From an uncultured Duncaniella sp. (GTDB lineage: Bacteria > Bacteroidota > Bacteroidia > Bacteroidales > Muribaculaceae): a stretch of DNA of 64,000 nucleotides. Location: the NCBI GenBank assembly GCA_910578515.1, contig CAJTQR010000003.1, positions 62,001 to 126,000 on the forward strand. The letters are read 5' to 3'. Below, piece after piece: positions 17,887 to 26,922 of the stretch. Both the position numbers and the translations under genes were made by a program. Each line of letters begins with the position of its first letter. Position 1 is the first letter of the stretch. The notes beneath the pieces are model-generated. The model was not told the origin of the DNA. It ran no database searches and saw only the letters and a program-made list of their open reading frames with translations.

Positions 17887-19902
17887 ATGAAACCTTTCAA
17901 TATATATAGCAGATGTGTGATGGGGCTCGCCGCCGTGGCAATGTTCACCGGCTGTAAGGATAATTTCCTTGACCCGGACCCCCTGTCATTCTTCTCACCT
18001 GAATCAACCTATACCACTGAGGCAGGTCTGCAATCAGCTCTTGCACGCTGCGACCGCAGTTACAAAGATATGCTCATGGACGGTAACGGCAACGTGCTCC
18101 CGATTGCTTCCGTTTACTTCATGTCTGATATGGGTCTTTATGCAAAGACCGACGCGGGCGGCGGTATCATGGATAATTTCGCAGAGAAAATCACTCCTAC
18201 CTCAGGTATGGCGGGCGGTGGTGACTCAAATGCGATGACACGCTTCTACAACGAGTCAAACAACGGTATCAAGTATGCCAACACCATCCTTACCTACGTT
18301 GACCGTGTGACCACGCTTGATGAGAACACCCGTAATATCTACAAGGGTCGCGCCTACTTCCACCGTGCCTATAAGTACTATCACATGGTGCTCCTCTTCG
18401 GCGATATACCTTTGGTTTCAAAAATCATCGAGACTCCGAAGCAGAACTATAAGTCAACAAGCAAGGAAGCTATTTTCAAGATGCTCGTTCATGACTTGGA
18501 ATTTGCTGTTGAACATGTTCCACCGCAAAAGGATACCCCCTACTGGGGCACTGTGAACCAGGAAGCATGTATGCAGCTCCTCATCAAGTGCTATCTTGCA
18601 CTCGGTGAATTCAAGAAAGCCGAAGATATGGCAACTGACCTCATCAATAATCATGGTCTCGCCCTCATGCAGAATCCCTTCGGTACAAATGTTCCCTCAG
18701 GTAGCCCCGAAACCTGGACCGTACAGCGTAATGTCCTCTGGGACCTCCACCGCGGTCAGAACATCGTTGACCCCGCCAACACTGAGACAATCCTCCCGAT
18801 TCTCAACTATCACGATGAGAATTTCACACAGTACCTCACCATGCGTGCGCTTGGTGTACACTGGTCAAACGGTGTGATTATCTCACCTGACGGTATCGGT
18901 TCTCCCACCAACAACTGGGCACGCGCCGATGGTAACTACTCATCCAACCTCGACTGGCTCCGCGTACTGGGTCGTGGTATCGGTTGCTTCCGCACATCTT
19001 ACTACTTCAACAAATACATGTGGTGGTACGACGGTGAAGAGGACCTTCAGGACCTTCGTCACAACCGCGAAATCGGCAACTGGGTTGAAATGGAAGATAT
19101 CAAGTACAACCGCAAGAACTCCAAGTACTATGGCAAGAACATGCAGCTCTATGCCACCGAGGATTACGTGAATGAAAAGGGTGAAACCATAGTTCACGCC
19201 GGTCAGCTCCTCTGCGGTGACACCATCCGTTCATGGTATCCTATCCCCTTGTACAAGATGTATATCCTCGACCAGTCAGCTGAGGAAAATCAGTGGGCAA
19301 ACCAGTTCAACGGTGCCACAAAGGGTTCTACTTGCTCTAACGGCAATATGTACGTGTTCCGTCTCGCCGAGACTTACCTGCTCCGTGCTGAAGCCAAGTT
19401 CTATCAAGGCAACGCAGCCGGTGCTGCTCAGGATGTCAACGTGGTCCGCGCCCGCGCCAATGCCAAGAAGATGTTCTCAACCGTCACTATCGGCGACATT
19501 GCAGACGAACGAGCCCGCGAACTTTACATGGAGGAATGGCGTCAGCCTGAGTTGACCCGTATCTCATGGGCTCTCGCCCGCAGCGGACGTCCTGATGAAT
19601 GGGGCAACACCTACGATATCAATACCTGGGACAAGCAGCAGGGTACCGACCCGAATGGCGGTAGCTACTGGTATCAGCGTTGTCTCCACTACAACATCTT
19701 CAACCGTGGTCAAATCACCTCTTCTGTGAACCTTAACTACCGTGTTGACAAGCGCAACCTCTTCTGGCCGGTACCCAACAGCGTGATTACTGCCAACATC
19801 GAGGGTCAACTTCGTCAGAACTACGGATACGATGGTTATGATGACTCAGTAGAAATGTTCACCAACTGGGAAGATGCAGTCGCTGACGAAGACAACAACT
19901 AA
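17887..19902 (+). CDS. SusD/RagB-type glycan-binding surface lipoprotein
   Basis: Surface lipoprotein that caps the SusC transporter and binds glycan. Lipoprotein signal with lipobox FTGC at residue 23, followed by KDNFLDPDPLSFFSPE; the early Lys-Asp after Cys fits a surface-export signal. TPR-like helices (GRAYFHRAYKYYHMVLLFGDIPLV) and the C-terminal RLAETYLLRAEAKFYQG, ERARELYMEEWR and NLFWPVPNSVI are family signatures. It is 671 residues, somewhat longer than SusD itself (about 550), in line with other large RagB proteins. No SusE/SusF-like surface binder follows; a terminator comes directly after. Confidence 0.96.
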   Translation: MKPFNIYSRCVMGLAAVAMFTGCKDNFLDPDPLSFFSPESTYTTEAGLQSALARCDRSYKDMLMDGNGNVLPIASVYFMSDMGLYAKTDAGGGIMDNFAEKITPTSGMAGGGDSNAMTRFYNESNNGIKYANTILTYVDRVTTLDENTRNIYKGRAYFHRAYKYYHMVLLFGDIPLVSKIIETPKQNYKSTSKEAIFKMLVHDLEFAVEHVPPQKDTPYWGTVNQEACMQLLIKCYLALGEFKKAEDMATDLINNHGLALMQNPFGTNVPSGSPETWTVQRNVLWDLHRGQNIVDPANTETILPILNYHDENFTQYLTMRALGVHWSNGVIISPDGIGSPTNNWARADGNYSSNLDWLRVLGRGIGCFRTSYYFNKYMWWYDGEEDLQDLRHNREIGNWVEMEDIKYNRKNSKYYGKNMQLYATEDYVNEKGETIVHAGQLLCGDTIRSWYPIPLYKMYILDQSAEENQWANQFNGATKGSTCSNGNMYVFRLAETYLLRAEAKFYQGNAAGAAQDVNVVRARANAKKMFSTVTIGDIADERARELYMEEWRQPELTRISWALARSGRPDEWGNTYDINTWDKQQGTDPNGGSYWYQRCLHYNIFNRGQITSSVNLNYRVDKRNLFWPVPNSVITANIEGQLRQNYGYDGYDDSVEMFTNWEDAVADEDNN

Positions 19903-19936
19903 TCAGTGATATTAAGCATAATTCACTACAATTGAT

Positions 19937-19974
19937 AGAAGGGAGGAGGATTTTGAATTCTCCTCCCTTTTAAT
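19937..19974 (+). terminator. terminator after susD
   Basis: AAGGGAGGAG pairs with CTCCTCCCTT around an 11-base loop, followed by TT AATTAA. It lies 35 bp after the SusD stop codon and separates susCD from the GH43-GH127 pair. Confidence 0.75.
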
Positions 19975-19982
19975 TAACTTTG
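19952..19982 (+). promoter_or_regulatory. consensus -33/-7 promoter of the GH43-GH127 pair
   Basis: TTTG (19952-19955) and TAACTTTG (19975-19982) are separated by exactly 19 bp, a full consensus match. The -33 lies inside the loop of the preceding terminator hairpin. The match suggests these two enzyme genes can be transcribed without the hybrid regulator. Confidence 0.7.
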
Positions 19983-20070
19983 TAAGCGTCATAATTGCCA
20001 CGGAATCACAAAACAAATGAGCAAAAACGTCAGGAATTTATGACGTATATCAAATCTTTAATAAACCAAT

Positions 20071-21051
20071 ATGAAATCGCTATTCACCCCCTTACTGCTG
20101 GCACTCTCGATAGGAACTGCTAATGCAGGTAATCCCGTGCTCCCAGGGTTTCACGCCGACCCCGAGATTCTCTACTCAAACCAGACCGGCAAGTACTACA
20201 TCTATTCTACCACTGACGGTGTGCCACGTTGGGGAGGGAACTATTTCACGGTGTTCTCCTCACCCGACCTCGAAGCATGGACTGAGGAAGGGGTTGCCCT
20301 CGACCTGCGCAGCAATGTGGACTGGGCTTCGGGCAATGCCTGGGCACCGGCAATAATAGAGCGCAAGGAGGGTGATGCTTATAAGTACTACTTCTACTTC
20401 AGCGGTCATTCCATAGATGCTAACAAGAAGCAAATAGGCGTAGCGGTTGCCGACAATCCCGCCGGTCCTTTCAAGGATTTGGGTCATCCCATTGTGAAAG
20501 ATTCACCTGTCGGTCGCGGACAGCAGATTGACGTGGATGTATTTCAGGACCCCACTTCAGGAAAGTATTATCTATACTGGGGCAACGGATATATGGCTGG
20601 AGCAGAGCTTAACGATGACCTGCTCTCTATCAAGGAAGAGACCATAACGGTTATGACTCCTCCCGGAGGCACACTGCAGACCCACGCATTCCGCGAGGCT
20701 CCATACGTGTTTTTCCGAAACGGCAAATACTATTTCATGTGGTCAGTGGACGATACCGGCTCACCCAACTATCATGTGGCTTATGGAACCTCGGACTCAC
20801 CGCTGGGACCAATCAAGGTTGCTGACCCCTGCACCATCCTCGTTCAGCGTCCCGAAAAGGAAATATATGGTACTGCCCACAATTCAGTCATCAACATTCC
20901 CGGCACTGACGAATGGCGCATAGTATACCACCGTATCAACAAAAACTATATCGAGAAAGCAAAAGGTCCCGGCTACCATCGCGAAGTATGCATCGACCCG
21001 CTCGAATTCAATCCTGATGGAAGTATCAAACCCGTAACACCTACCCTGTAA
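20071..21051 (+). CDS. GH43 glycosidase, periplasmic
   Basis: Single-domain five-bladed beta-propeller glycosidase of GH43, likely an arabinofuranosidase or related exo-enzyme. A type I signal peptide (MKSLFTPLLLALSIGTANA) leads straight into the propeller. The catalytic base Asp lies in PGFHADPEILYS, the pKa-modulating Asp in QQIDVDVFQD, and the general acid Glu in HAFREAPYVFF. The 326 residues are the normal size for a bare GH43 domain. It is the first gene of a pair, with GH127 19 bp downstream, under a separate promoter from susCD. The exact GH43 subfamily cannot be told by eye. Confidence 0.9.
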   Translation: MKSLFTPLLLALSIGTANAGNPVLPGFHADPEILYSNQTGKYYIYSTTDGVPRWGGNYFTVFSSPDLEAWTEEGVALDLRSNVDWASGNAWAPAIIERKEGDAYKYYFYFSGHSIDANKKQIGVAVADNPAGPFKDLGHPIVKDSPVGRGQQIDVDVFQDPTSGKYYLYWGNGYMAGAELNDDLLSIKEETITVMTPPGGTLQTHAFREAPYVFFRNGKYYFMWSVDDTGSPNYHVAYGTSDSPLGPIKVADPCTILVQRPEKEIYGTAHNSVINIPGTDEWRIVYHRINKNYIEKAKGPGYHREVCIDPLEFNPDGSIKPVTPTL

Positions 21052-21069
21052 CACCGTAACATCCACTGA

Positions 21070-23097
21070 ATGATGAAAACCCGTCTCTTACTCATAACCC
21101 TGATTGGCGCATGCACCGCCTTGGGGCTATCAGCTAAAAAACAGCAGGAGATAATCCCGACCGGTTACCCTGTCACCCCGGTACCTTTCACCTCCGTGCA
21201 TGTCAACAGCGGTTTCTGGGGTCAGCGTCTCGATGCCAGCCGCGATGTGACCATCCCGCTCGCTTTCAGCAAATGCGAGGAGAGTGGCAGATATGAGAAT
21301 TTCATCAAGGCTGCACATCCGAGTCCGGAATATCATGCCGAGGGGTTCTCATTTGACGACACTGACGTCTACAAAACCATCGAAGGTGCCTCTTACCGCC
21401 TCAGCAACTATCCCGACAAGAAATTGGTGGCATACATCGACAGTGTGCTCGAGATTGTGGCAGCGGCTCAGGAACCTGACGGTTATCTCTACACCTCGCG
21501 CACCATGAATCCTGCCAATCCACACAACTGGGCCGGTCCCGAACGATGGGTATGGGTGGAGAAACTCTCGCATGAATTTTATAACCTCGGACACATGGTG
21601 GAAGGCGCAGTGGCTCACTATCAGAGCACCGGGAAGCGCAACTTCCTTGACATAGCCATCAGATATGCCGACTGTGTGTGCCGCAACATAGGCGATGGAG
21701 AGGGACAGAAACGCCTTGTGCCGGGTCACCAGATTGCCGAGATGGCTCTCGTGAGACTCTACACTGTCACAGGCGACCGTAAATATCTGGAGCAAGCGAA
21801 ATTTTTCCTCGACGCCCGCGGCACCACCGAACGCCGCGACGCCTATAGCCAGGCTCACAAACCTGTGCTGGAGCAAGACGAAGCTGTAGGTCATGCCGTG
21901 AGGGCTACCTACATGTATGCAGGTATGGCTGACGTTGCTGCCATCACCGGCGACAGCTCATATATACACGCCGTAGACCGTATCTGGGACAATATAGTAG
22001 GGAAAAAGCTCTACATCACCGGTGGCATCGGCGCACGCCATGCCGGCGAGGCTTTCGGCGATAATTATGAGTTGCCAAACGCATCCGCCTACAATGAGAC
22101 ATGCGCAGCCATCGGGAATGTATATGTAAACTATCGCCTGTTTCTGCTCCACGCCGACTCGAAGTATTTCGATGTGCTCGAACGCACGCTCTACAACGGA
22201 TTGATTTCCGGTGTCTCACTTGATGGAGGGTCATTCTTCTATCCTAACCCGCTCGCATCAACCGGCAATTATTCCCGTAAAGCATGGTTCGGCTGTGCAT
22301 GCTGCCCAAGTAATATCAGCCGCTTCATCCCATCACTACCCGGCTATGTATATGCTGTGCGCGACCGTGACCTATTTGTGAATCTATTCATGGATAATCA
22401 GGCGCAAATCACTATCAACAACCGTCCGATGGTGATAGAACAGTCAACCAACTATCCATGGGACGGCGACATAGCGCTCAACGTGACCAAAGGTTCGGGA
22501 GAATTCGCCATGAATCTGCGCATACCTGGCTGGGTGCAAAATTCGGTGCTTCCGAGCGGCCTCTACAGCTATGCCGACAATGCCAATCCAACCTATAGCG
22601 TGAAAGTAAACGGAGAGGAGGTCACCGGTGACCTTCGCAATGGCTATCTGGTGATTGACCGTAAATGGAAAAAAGGTGACAAGGTGACCATGCATTTCGA
22701 CATGCCGGCACGTATAGTGAAAGCTCATGAGAATGTCGCTGACGACCGTGGAAGAATAGCAGTGGAGAGAGGTCCGCTGGTATACTGCGCCGAATGGTGT
22801 GACAATGATTTCAACGTCCACAATATTCTTGTACCACGCAAACCTGAACTAAGCATGGTAGAACGCCCCGACCTGCTCACCGGAATGAAGCAACTCACCC
22901 TCCCGGTGCAGACTTTAGGGTACAACGCTGACGGACGAATCTTCACAGAGGAAAAGACCCTCACCCTCATCCCCTACTATGCATGGGCTCACAGAGGCGA
23001 AGGGGACATGACTGTATGGCTACCGGCTGAAATCTCGGCAGCCTCAGCCAATCCACCCGTCACCGCACCACGCGAGGACAACGGATTCTTCAAGTGA
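21070..23097 (+). CDS. GH127 beta-L-arabinofuranosidase
   Basis: Periplasmic enzyme that removes beta-linked L-arabinofuranose, a cysteine-glycosidase. Signal peptide MMKTRLLLITLIGACTALGLSA. The (alpha/alpha)6 barrel contains all known key residues of the family as defined for HypBA1 from Bifidobacterium: candidate acid/base Glu327 in RHAGEAFG, zinc ligands Glu343 and Cys345 in YNETC, and the WFGCACCPSN cluster with Cys409, Cys411 (nucleophile) and Cys412. The C-terminal beta-sandwich includes the family-typical AVERGPLVYCAEWCDN. At 675 residues it is full length. Pairing with GH43 and GH105-DUF2264 enzymes parallels arabinogalactan PULs of Bacteroides. GH146 is a sister family, but the residues fit GH127. 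Confidence 0.92.
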   Translation: MMKTRLLLITLIGACTALGLSAKKQQEIIPTGYPVTPVPFTSVHVNSGFWGQRLDASRDVTIPLAFSKCEESGRYENFIKAAHPSPEYHAEGFSFDDTDVYKTIEGASYRLSNYPDKKLVAYIDSVLEIVAAAQEPDGYLYTSRTMNPANPHNWAGPERWVWVEKLSHEFYNLGHMVEGAVAHYQSTGKRNFLDIAIRYADCVCRNIGDGEGQKRLVPGHQIAEMALVRLYTVTGDRKYLEQAKFFLDARGTTERRDAYSQAHKPVLEQDEAVGHAVRATYMYAGMADVAAITGDSSYIHAVDRIWDNIVGKKLYITGGIGARHAGEAFGDNYELPNASAYNETCAAIGNVYVNYRLFLLHADSKYFDVLERTLYNGLISGVSLDGGSFFYPNPLASTGNYSRKAWFGCACCPSNISRFIPSLPGYVYAVRDRDLFVNLFMDNQAQITINNRPMVIEQSTNYPWDGDIALNVTKGSGEFAMNLRIPGWVQNSVLPSGLYSYADNANPTYSVKVNGEEVTGDLRNGYLVIDRKWKKGDKVTMHFDMPARIVKAHENVADDRGRIAVERGPLVYCAEWCDNDFNVHNILVPRKPELSMVERPDLLTGMKQLTLPVQTLGYNADGRIFTEEKTLTLIPYYAWAHRGEGDMTVWLPAEISAASANPPVTAPREDNGFFK

Positions 23098-23117
23098 TAC
23101 CGCATAATGTATGATAC

Positions 23118-23166
23118 AACGCAAGGGGCTTGATTCTCTCAATAACCCCTTGCGTTTTATTTTAAT
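23118..23166 (+). terminator. terminator after the GH127 gene
   Basis: AACGCAAGGGG pairs with CCCCTTGCGTT around a 17-base loop, followed by TTATTTTAAT. It lies 20 bp after the GH127 stop and closes the rightward side of the PUL. Confidence 0.8.
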
Positions 23167-23278
23167 AAAGCCTATAACGAAAACCACGGCACAATCCGAA
23201 AATTACAAAACAATAGGTTTAGACTATCTGTTTGAGATATAACGTTTAATTTTTGAACCGATTTAAGAGATATATTGT

Positions 23279-23908
23279 ATGAAAGTACTTGTAGTAAACG
23301 GGAGTCCTCATCTCCACGGCTGTACTGACAGAGCATTGCAGGAAGTTGAGAAAACTCTCCATGAAAATGGTGTGGAGACAGAGCGTATCGAAGCCGGAGT
23401 TAAAGATATCAGAGGTTGCATCGGGTGCAACTTCTGCCGCGAGCACAAGCGATGCGTTTTCAACGATTTGGTCAATGAGACAGCTCCTAAATTTGCCCAG
23501 GCTGATGGCATTGTGGTCGGCACACCCGTTTATTATGCTGGCGCCAACGGTCAGTTACTCTCTTTCATGGACCGCCTATTCTACAGTACCTCCGGAACCG
23601 TCGATAAGACCATGAAACTTGGGGCTGCTGTAGTGTCATCACGCAGAGCAGGCTCCACTTCGGCATTTGATGAGATTAACAAATATTTCACCATCAGCGC
23701 CATGCCGATAGTATCAAGCACTTACTGGAATGAAGTGCACGGATTCACAGCTGAGGATGTAGAGGATGACCTGGAAGGACTCCAGACTATGCGTAACCTC
23801 GGAAAAAACATGGTATTCATGCTCAAAGCCATCCAGGCAGCCAAAGCAACCACCGGTATCCCGCAACAGGAACGTGGTTCATTCACCAGCTTCCACACCG
23901 AAGGCTGA
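23279..23908 (+). CDS. NAD(P)H-dependent FMN reductase / iron-sulfur flavoprotein-like
   Basis: Flavodoxin-fold protein of the FMN_red group. The N-terminal KVLVVNGSPHLHGCTDRAL binds the FMN phosphate, and the loop TPVYYAGANGQLLSFMDRLFY is typical of the group. The segment GCIGCNFCREHKRC holds a Cys-rich patch like that of iron-sulfur flavoproteins, so an Fe-S cluster is possible. Its 209 residues fit the family. It lies alone between the PUL and a convergent DUF2851 gene; no clear -7 box is seen upstream. The electron acceptor is unknown. Confidence 0.85.
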   Translation: MKVLVVNGSPHLHGCTDRALQEVEKTLHENGVETERIEAGVKDIRGCIGCNFCREHKRCVFNDLVNETAPKFAQADGIVVGTPVYYAGANGQLLSFMDRLFYSTSGTVDKTMKLGAAVVSSRRAGSTSAFDEINKYFTISAMPIVSSTYWNEVHGFTAEDVEDDLEGLQTMRNLGKNMVFMLKAIQAAKATTGIPQQERGSFTSFHTEG

Positions 23909-23964
23909 TATATACCTGCTGTCAAGTTATAAAAAACATATCCCGTAGATTTGCCTCCTCAATT

Positions 23965-25248
23965 TCACCGGCGTTTGGCATGGGTAGAGAGGAGGCGATG
24001 TCCGATACGGCAGTAAAGACATTTGCGCTGCTCACAATAGTTCCTCCGTAACTGGATGAGAGCTTGTGACGTGAATGCATCGCGACTTCGTATACCGGCA
24101 TTAGCGAATAGAGTGATAATGGAATTGCTCTCCGATGGGAGTTGCTGCAGCCATTCCACAGCCTTCAGCATTAGGCTTTCGTCGCCGTGTGACATTCCAT
24201 AAGCCATCATAATGGGTACGGCTACATTGATTACCAGAATGGCGGCAGACGCCTTGCTGAGCGTCTCATAAGTCCGCTCTGTACCGGGTGAGAACGTGAA
24301 GTGGTTTGACCAGTAGCCGGTAAGCGGACGGGTGAACAGATTCAACGCCTCCTCCGGGGTGCTCATGGATAGAATGCGATGCACCAAACGGAAATCCTCG
24401 CTCACAAGCAATGCAAGCAGCGCTATGCGTCGGTGAGGGAAATTGTGTGGACGCATCCGTGACATTTTCCATCCGAGCCGTTGAAGAGGACGCAGGGAGA
24501 ATTTGTGAGCGAAAAATTTGTGCTCGCGTATTAGCTGTTCCACATAGGGGTCATAAGCCGGGGCTGTTTCCAGAAAACCGCCCTGACCAAAAAACAGTGC
24601 TTCCAAAGCGAGAAGCGAATCGCTGTGCTTACGAAGAAAGTGCAGGGGTAGAGACTTTGCCAACCGTTCCATAGGCTCGGAATTGGTCCCGAACCCCAAA
24701 GCGCGGGCAAGCACCACATAGCATGTCTGTTCCCAGTCACCGGTATACTCTTTGAGCAGAGCGTTTATATGGTCTGATTTGGCATTCAGACGCTCGTAAG
24801 CCAGTCCGGTGAGCCAGTCAGTGATATATAGTGACTGTAGGCGTGGGATTTCAGCAGCACACGGGAGGTCAATGTCTGCACGGTCCACCAGATGATGGTA
24901 GCTACGGTGAAAATCGGCATTACAGTTCATCAACATCTGCGGGATTACCTCACCGTTCGAGCGGCATACCTGAGCATCATCACGGTCAACCACATGAAGT
25001 ATCACAGACTCATACGCCTTATCTGTGTGATGATGATGACGATGCCAGTCACTCGCCCTAACATGTATCTCCACATCTCCCACCCATATTTGGTCGCCGA
25101 TGCGTACCTTGGCGTTGAAAAAGTCCGGTCCGGCATCGGTGTTGAGCCGACCGGGGTCAATTACGGCAACATGCTGTCCGTCCACAGTGGTCATGTCGGT
25201 ATGCAAGAGCAACCGATGCTGCCACACATATTGCATCAGGCGTTCCAT
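23965..25248 (-). CDS. DUF2851 family protein
   Basis: Conserved Bacteroidetes protein of unknown function. The N-terminal half has the family pattern MERLMQYVWQHRLL, then DPGRLNTDAGPDFFNAKVRIGDQIWVGDVEIHVRASDWHRHHHHTD, rich in His and acidic residues and suggestive of a metal site or nuclease-like fold. The C-terminal end has QRKCLYCRIGHRLLS, with two Cys that may bind metal. It has no signal peptide and is 427 residues, normal for the family. It follows ribH on the same strand with a 91-bp gap. The function is not known. Confidence 0.8.
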   Translation of the reverse strand: MERLMQYVWQHRLLLHTDMTTVDGQHVAVIDPGRLNTDAGPDFFNAKVRIGDQIWVGDVEIHVRASDWHRHHHHTDKAYESVILHVVDRDDAQVCRSNGEVIPQMLMNCNADFHRSYHHLVDRADIDLPCAAEIPRLQSLYITDWLTGLAYERLNAKSDHINALLKEYTGDWEQTCYVVLARALGFGTNSEPMERLAKSLPLHFLRKHSDSLLALEALFFGQGGFLETAPAYDPYVEQLIREHKFFAHKFSLRPLQRLGWKMSRMRPHNFPHRRIALLALLVSEDFRLVHRILSMSTPEEALNLFTRPLTGYWSNHFTFSPGTERTYETLSKASAAILVINVAVPIMMAYGMSHGDESLMLKAVEWLQQLPSESNSIITLFANAGIRSRDAFTSQALIQLRRNYCEQRKCLYCRIGHRLLSTHAKRR

Positions 25249-25339
25249 GGTGAGGGAGGGGTGTTTTAGAGATAATTGTAATAAGAGGAAGAGAGTGAGG
25301 CAAGGAGTATTGGGAAATAATCGGTGCCTCTATGAAGCC

Positions 25340-25819
25340 TTACAGCTCATCAATGGCGCGGTTAACAGCCACCATCTTGATAGCGGTCTCAGCTGCTTCC
25401 ACACCTTTGTGACCGGCTTTACCACCTGTGCGGTCAAGAGCCTGCTGCTCATCATTTACGGTAAGAACCCCGAATATCACAGGAATATCGCAATCGGCAT
25501 TGAGATGGGCAATACCTTGGGTGACGCTCTGGCATACGTAGTCAAAATGAGGAGTATCCCCTTTGATTACACATCCGATTACTATAACGGCATCAAAATT
25601 TCCGGTCTCGATTAACTTGGAGGCGGCAAATGTCAGCTCCACAGCACCCGGCACTGTTATGACCTTCACATCATCCTCATCAAAACCGTTTGCATAAAGA
25701 GTCTTGACAGCTCCTTCGGCAAGGGCGAAAGTGATGTGCTGATTCCATTCAGCCACAGCGATGGCTATTCTTGCATCTTTGACTTTGGGGAGAGAACCGG
25801 TGGGTGCGAATGTTGACAT
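25340..25819 (-). CDS. ribH: 6,7-dimethyl-8-ribityllumazine synthase
   Basis: Penultimate enzyme of riboflavin synthesis. It joins 5-amino-6-ribitylaminouracil with dihydroxybutanone phosphate and forms a cytoplasmic icosahedral or pentameric shell. Visible motifs are AVAEWNQHIT near the N-terminus, VPGAVELTFAA, and VIGCVIKGDTPHFDYV with the catalytic His. The end shows FGVLTVNDEQQALDRTGGKAGHKGVEAA, which is diagnostic. The 159 residues are normal. It follows a TPR gene, an arrangement I recognise from other Bacteroidales. No FMN riboswitch is seen upstream. Confidence 0.96.
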   Translation of the reverse strand: MSTFAPTGSLPKVKDARIAIAVAEWNQHITFALAEGAVKTLYANGFDEDDVKVITVPGAVELTFAASKLIETGNFDAVIVIGCVIKGDTPHFDYVCQSVTQGIAHLNADCDIPVIFGVLTVNDEQQALDRTGGKAGHKGVEAAETAIKMVAVNRAIDEL

Positions 25820-25895
25820 TGGTTTATCGGAATTAAATGAAAAATTTCTGTTTGTAATCGGTTATAGAGGAGAGAACTGTAAGGTCAAGAGAGGA

Positions 25896-26912
25896 TTATT
25901 TGGGAAATACCTTGTGCCAAAGTCCAAGAATATCAAGTGAGCGGCTTTTGGCATTTACCAGACTGTCCACTATGCGGCGGTGCTGGTCAGCAGCATTGAG
26001 CTTGGTAGCTTTATGAAGCATAGTGTTGAGCAGATGCACACCTTTGTCGCGCATAGCAGCAATCTGCAACATTGATTCACCTAAAGCTATCGAGAGAATG
26101 AGCTGCTGTAGCGAGAAATCGCTCTCAAGTTTGGTTAGATATTTAAGCGCACGGGTATAGTACTGGATAGCCTCACGATGACGACCCATCTGTGCGAGAG
26201 TATCACCCTCGGAAGTGAGCGATTCCACAAGTCGGGTTGCAGCGTCATCCACCCCTGAGTCCATAAGCTGGAGATAAGTGGACGTGGCGACCTGATAGTG
26301 GGCTAATAATTCGGCTTGCTTCACTCGGTTGCGGTACACAGCCGTGGCTGCGTTGAGAGCCATCACATGCGCCCGTGCATATCTCTCGGGATTGCTTTTA
26401 GCAAGACGCTCAAATATTTTCAGCGATTTTTCCAGCTCACGCTCCGCCTGCTTATACTCCTTACGTTCACCGTGGAGATATGCTATGTCATAGAGAAGCG
26501 CTCCGAGAACCGACAGAAACGGCTCATCCTTACGTTTCGGTTCCTGCGCGAGCAGATTGAGCGTAGCAGCGGCAGTAGACATAGCCTGTTCCATATTCCC
26601 CTTCTCGATATAGAGAGCTGTGAGTATCTGCATCAACGCAGCATGAATGTTTAGAAGATGCCCTTCCTCCTCGCCGCTGCGGGCTATCAGCGTATCGATT
26701 TCATTAAGGGTGTCTATGGCACGGTCTATCTCACCGCGCTCCATCATCTCAGCTGCTGTGGCACGGAAAAAGTCATAGGCGGTGTTAAATTCAGTATCAC
26801 CTATGGCGTGACGGACCTCTGCCATGGCTCGTGTGCGTTTGAACAGGGCGCGCAGAGCCGTGGTGTCAGTAGTAGCTTGGGAGAATATGGCTTCGAGCGA
26901 TATTGGCTTCAT
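25896..26912 (-). CDS. tetratricopeptide repeat protein
   Basis: Cytoplasmic helical-repeat protein of unknown role. The start is set at MKPISLEAIFSQATTD because a start further upstream would overlap the preceding PfkB-like gene; the chosen one leaves a 10-bp gap. TPR-like helix pairs cover most of the 338 residues, for example AERELEKSLKIFERLAKSNPERYARAHVMAL split over two repeats, and AIQYYTRALKYLTKLE. There is no signal peptide or membrane segment. It lies within the SIS-PfkB-TPR-ribH run and is probably cotranscribed. Confidence 0.75.
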   Translation of the reverse strand: MKPISLEAIFSQATTDTTALRALFKRTRAMAEVRHAIGDTEFNTAYDFFRATAAEMMERGEIDRAIDTLNEIDTLIARSGEEEGHLLNIHAALMQILTALYIEKGNMEQAMSTAAATLNLLAQEPKRKDEPFLSVLGALLYDIAYLHGERKEYKQAERELEKSLKIFERLAKSNPERYARAHVMALNAATAVYRNRVKQAELLAHYQVATSTYLQLMDSGVDDAATRLVESLTSEGDTLAQMGRHREAIQYYTRALKYLTKLESDFSLQQLILSIALGESMLQIAAMRDKGVHLLNTMLHKATKLNAADQHRRIVDSLVNAKSRSLDILGLWHKVFPK

Positions 26913-26922
26913 GAATCTGTCG

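Noticed and set aside
25820..25895. FMN riboswitch before ribH
   Set aside because: The gap is only 76 bp and does not contain the conserved FMN aptamer segments.
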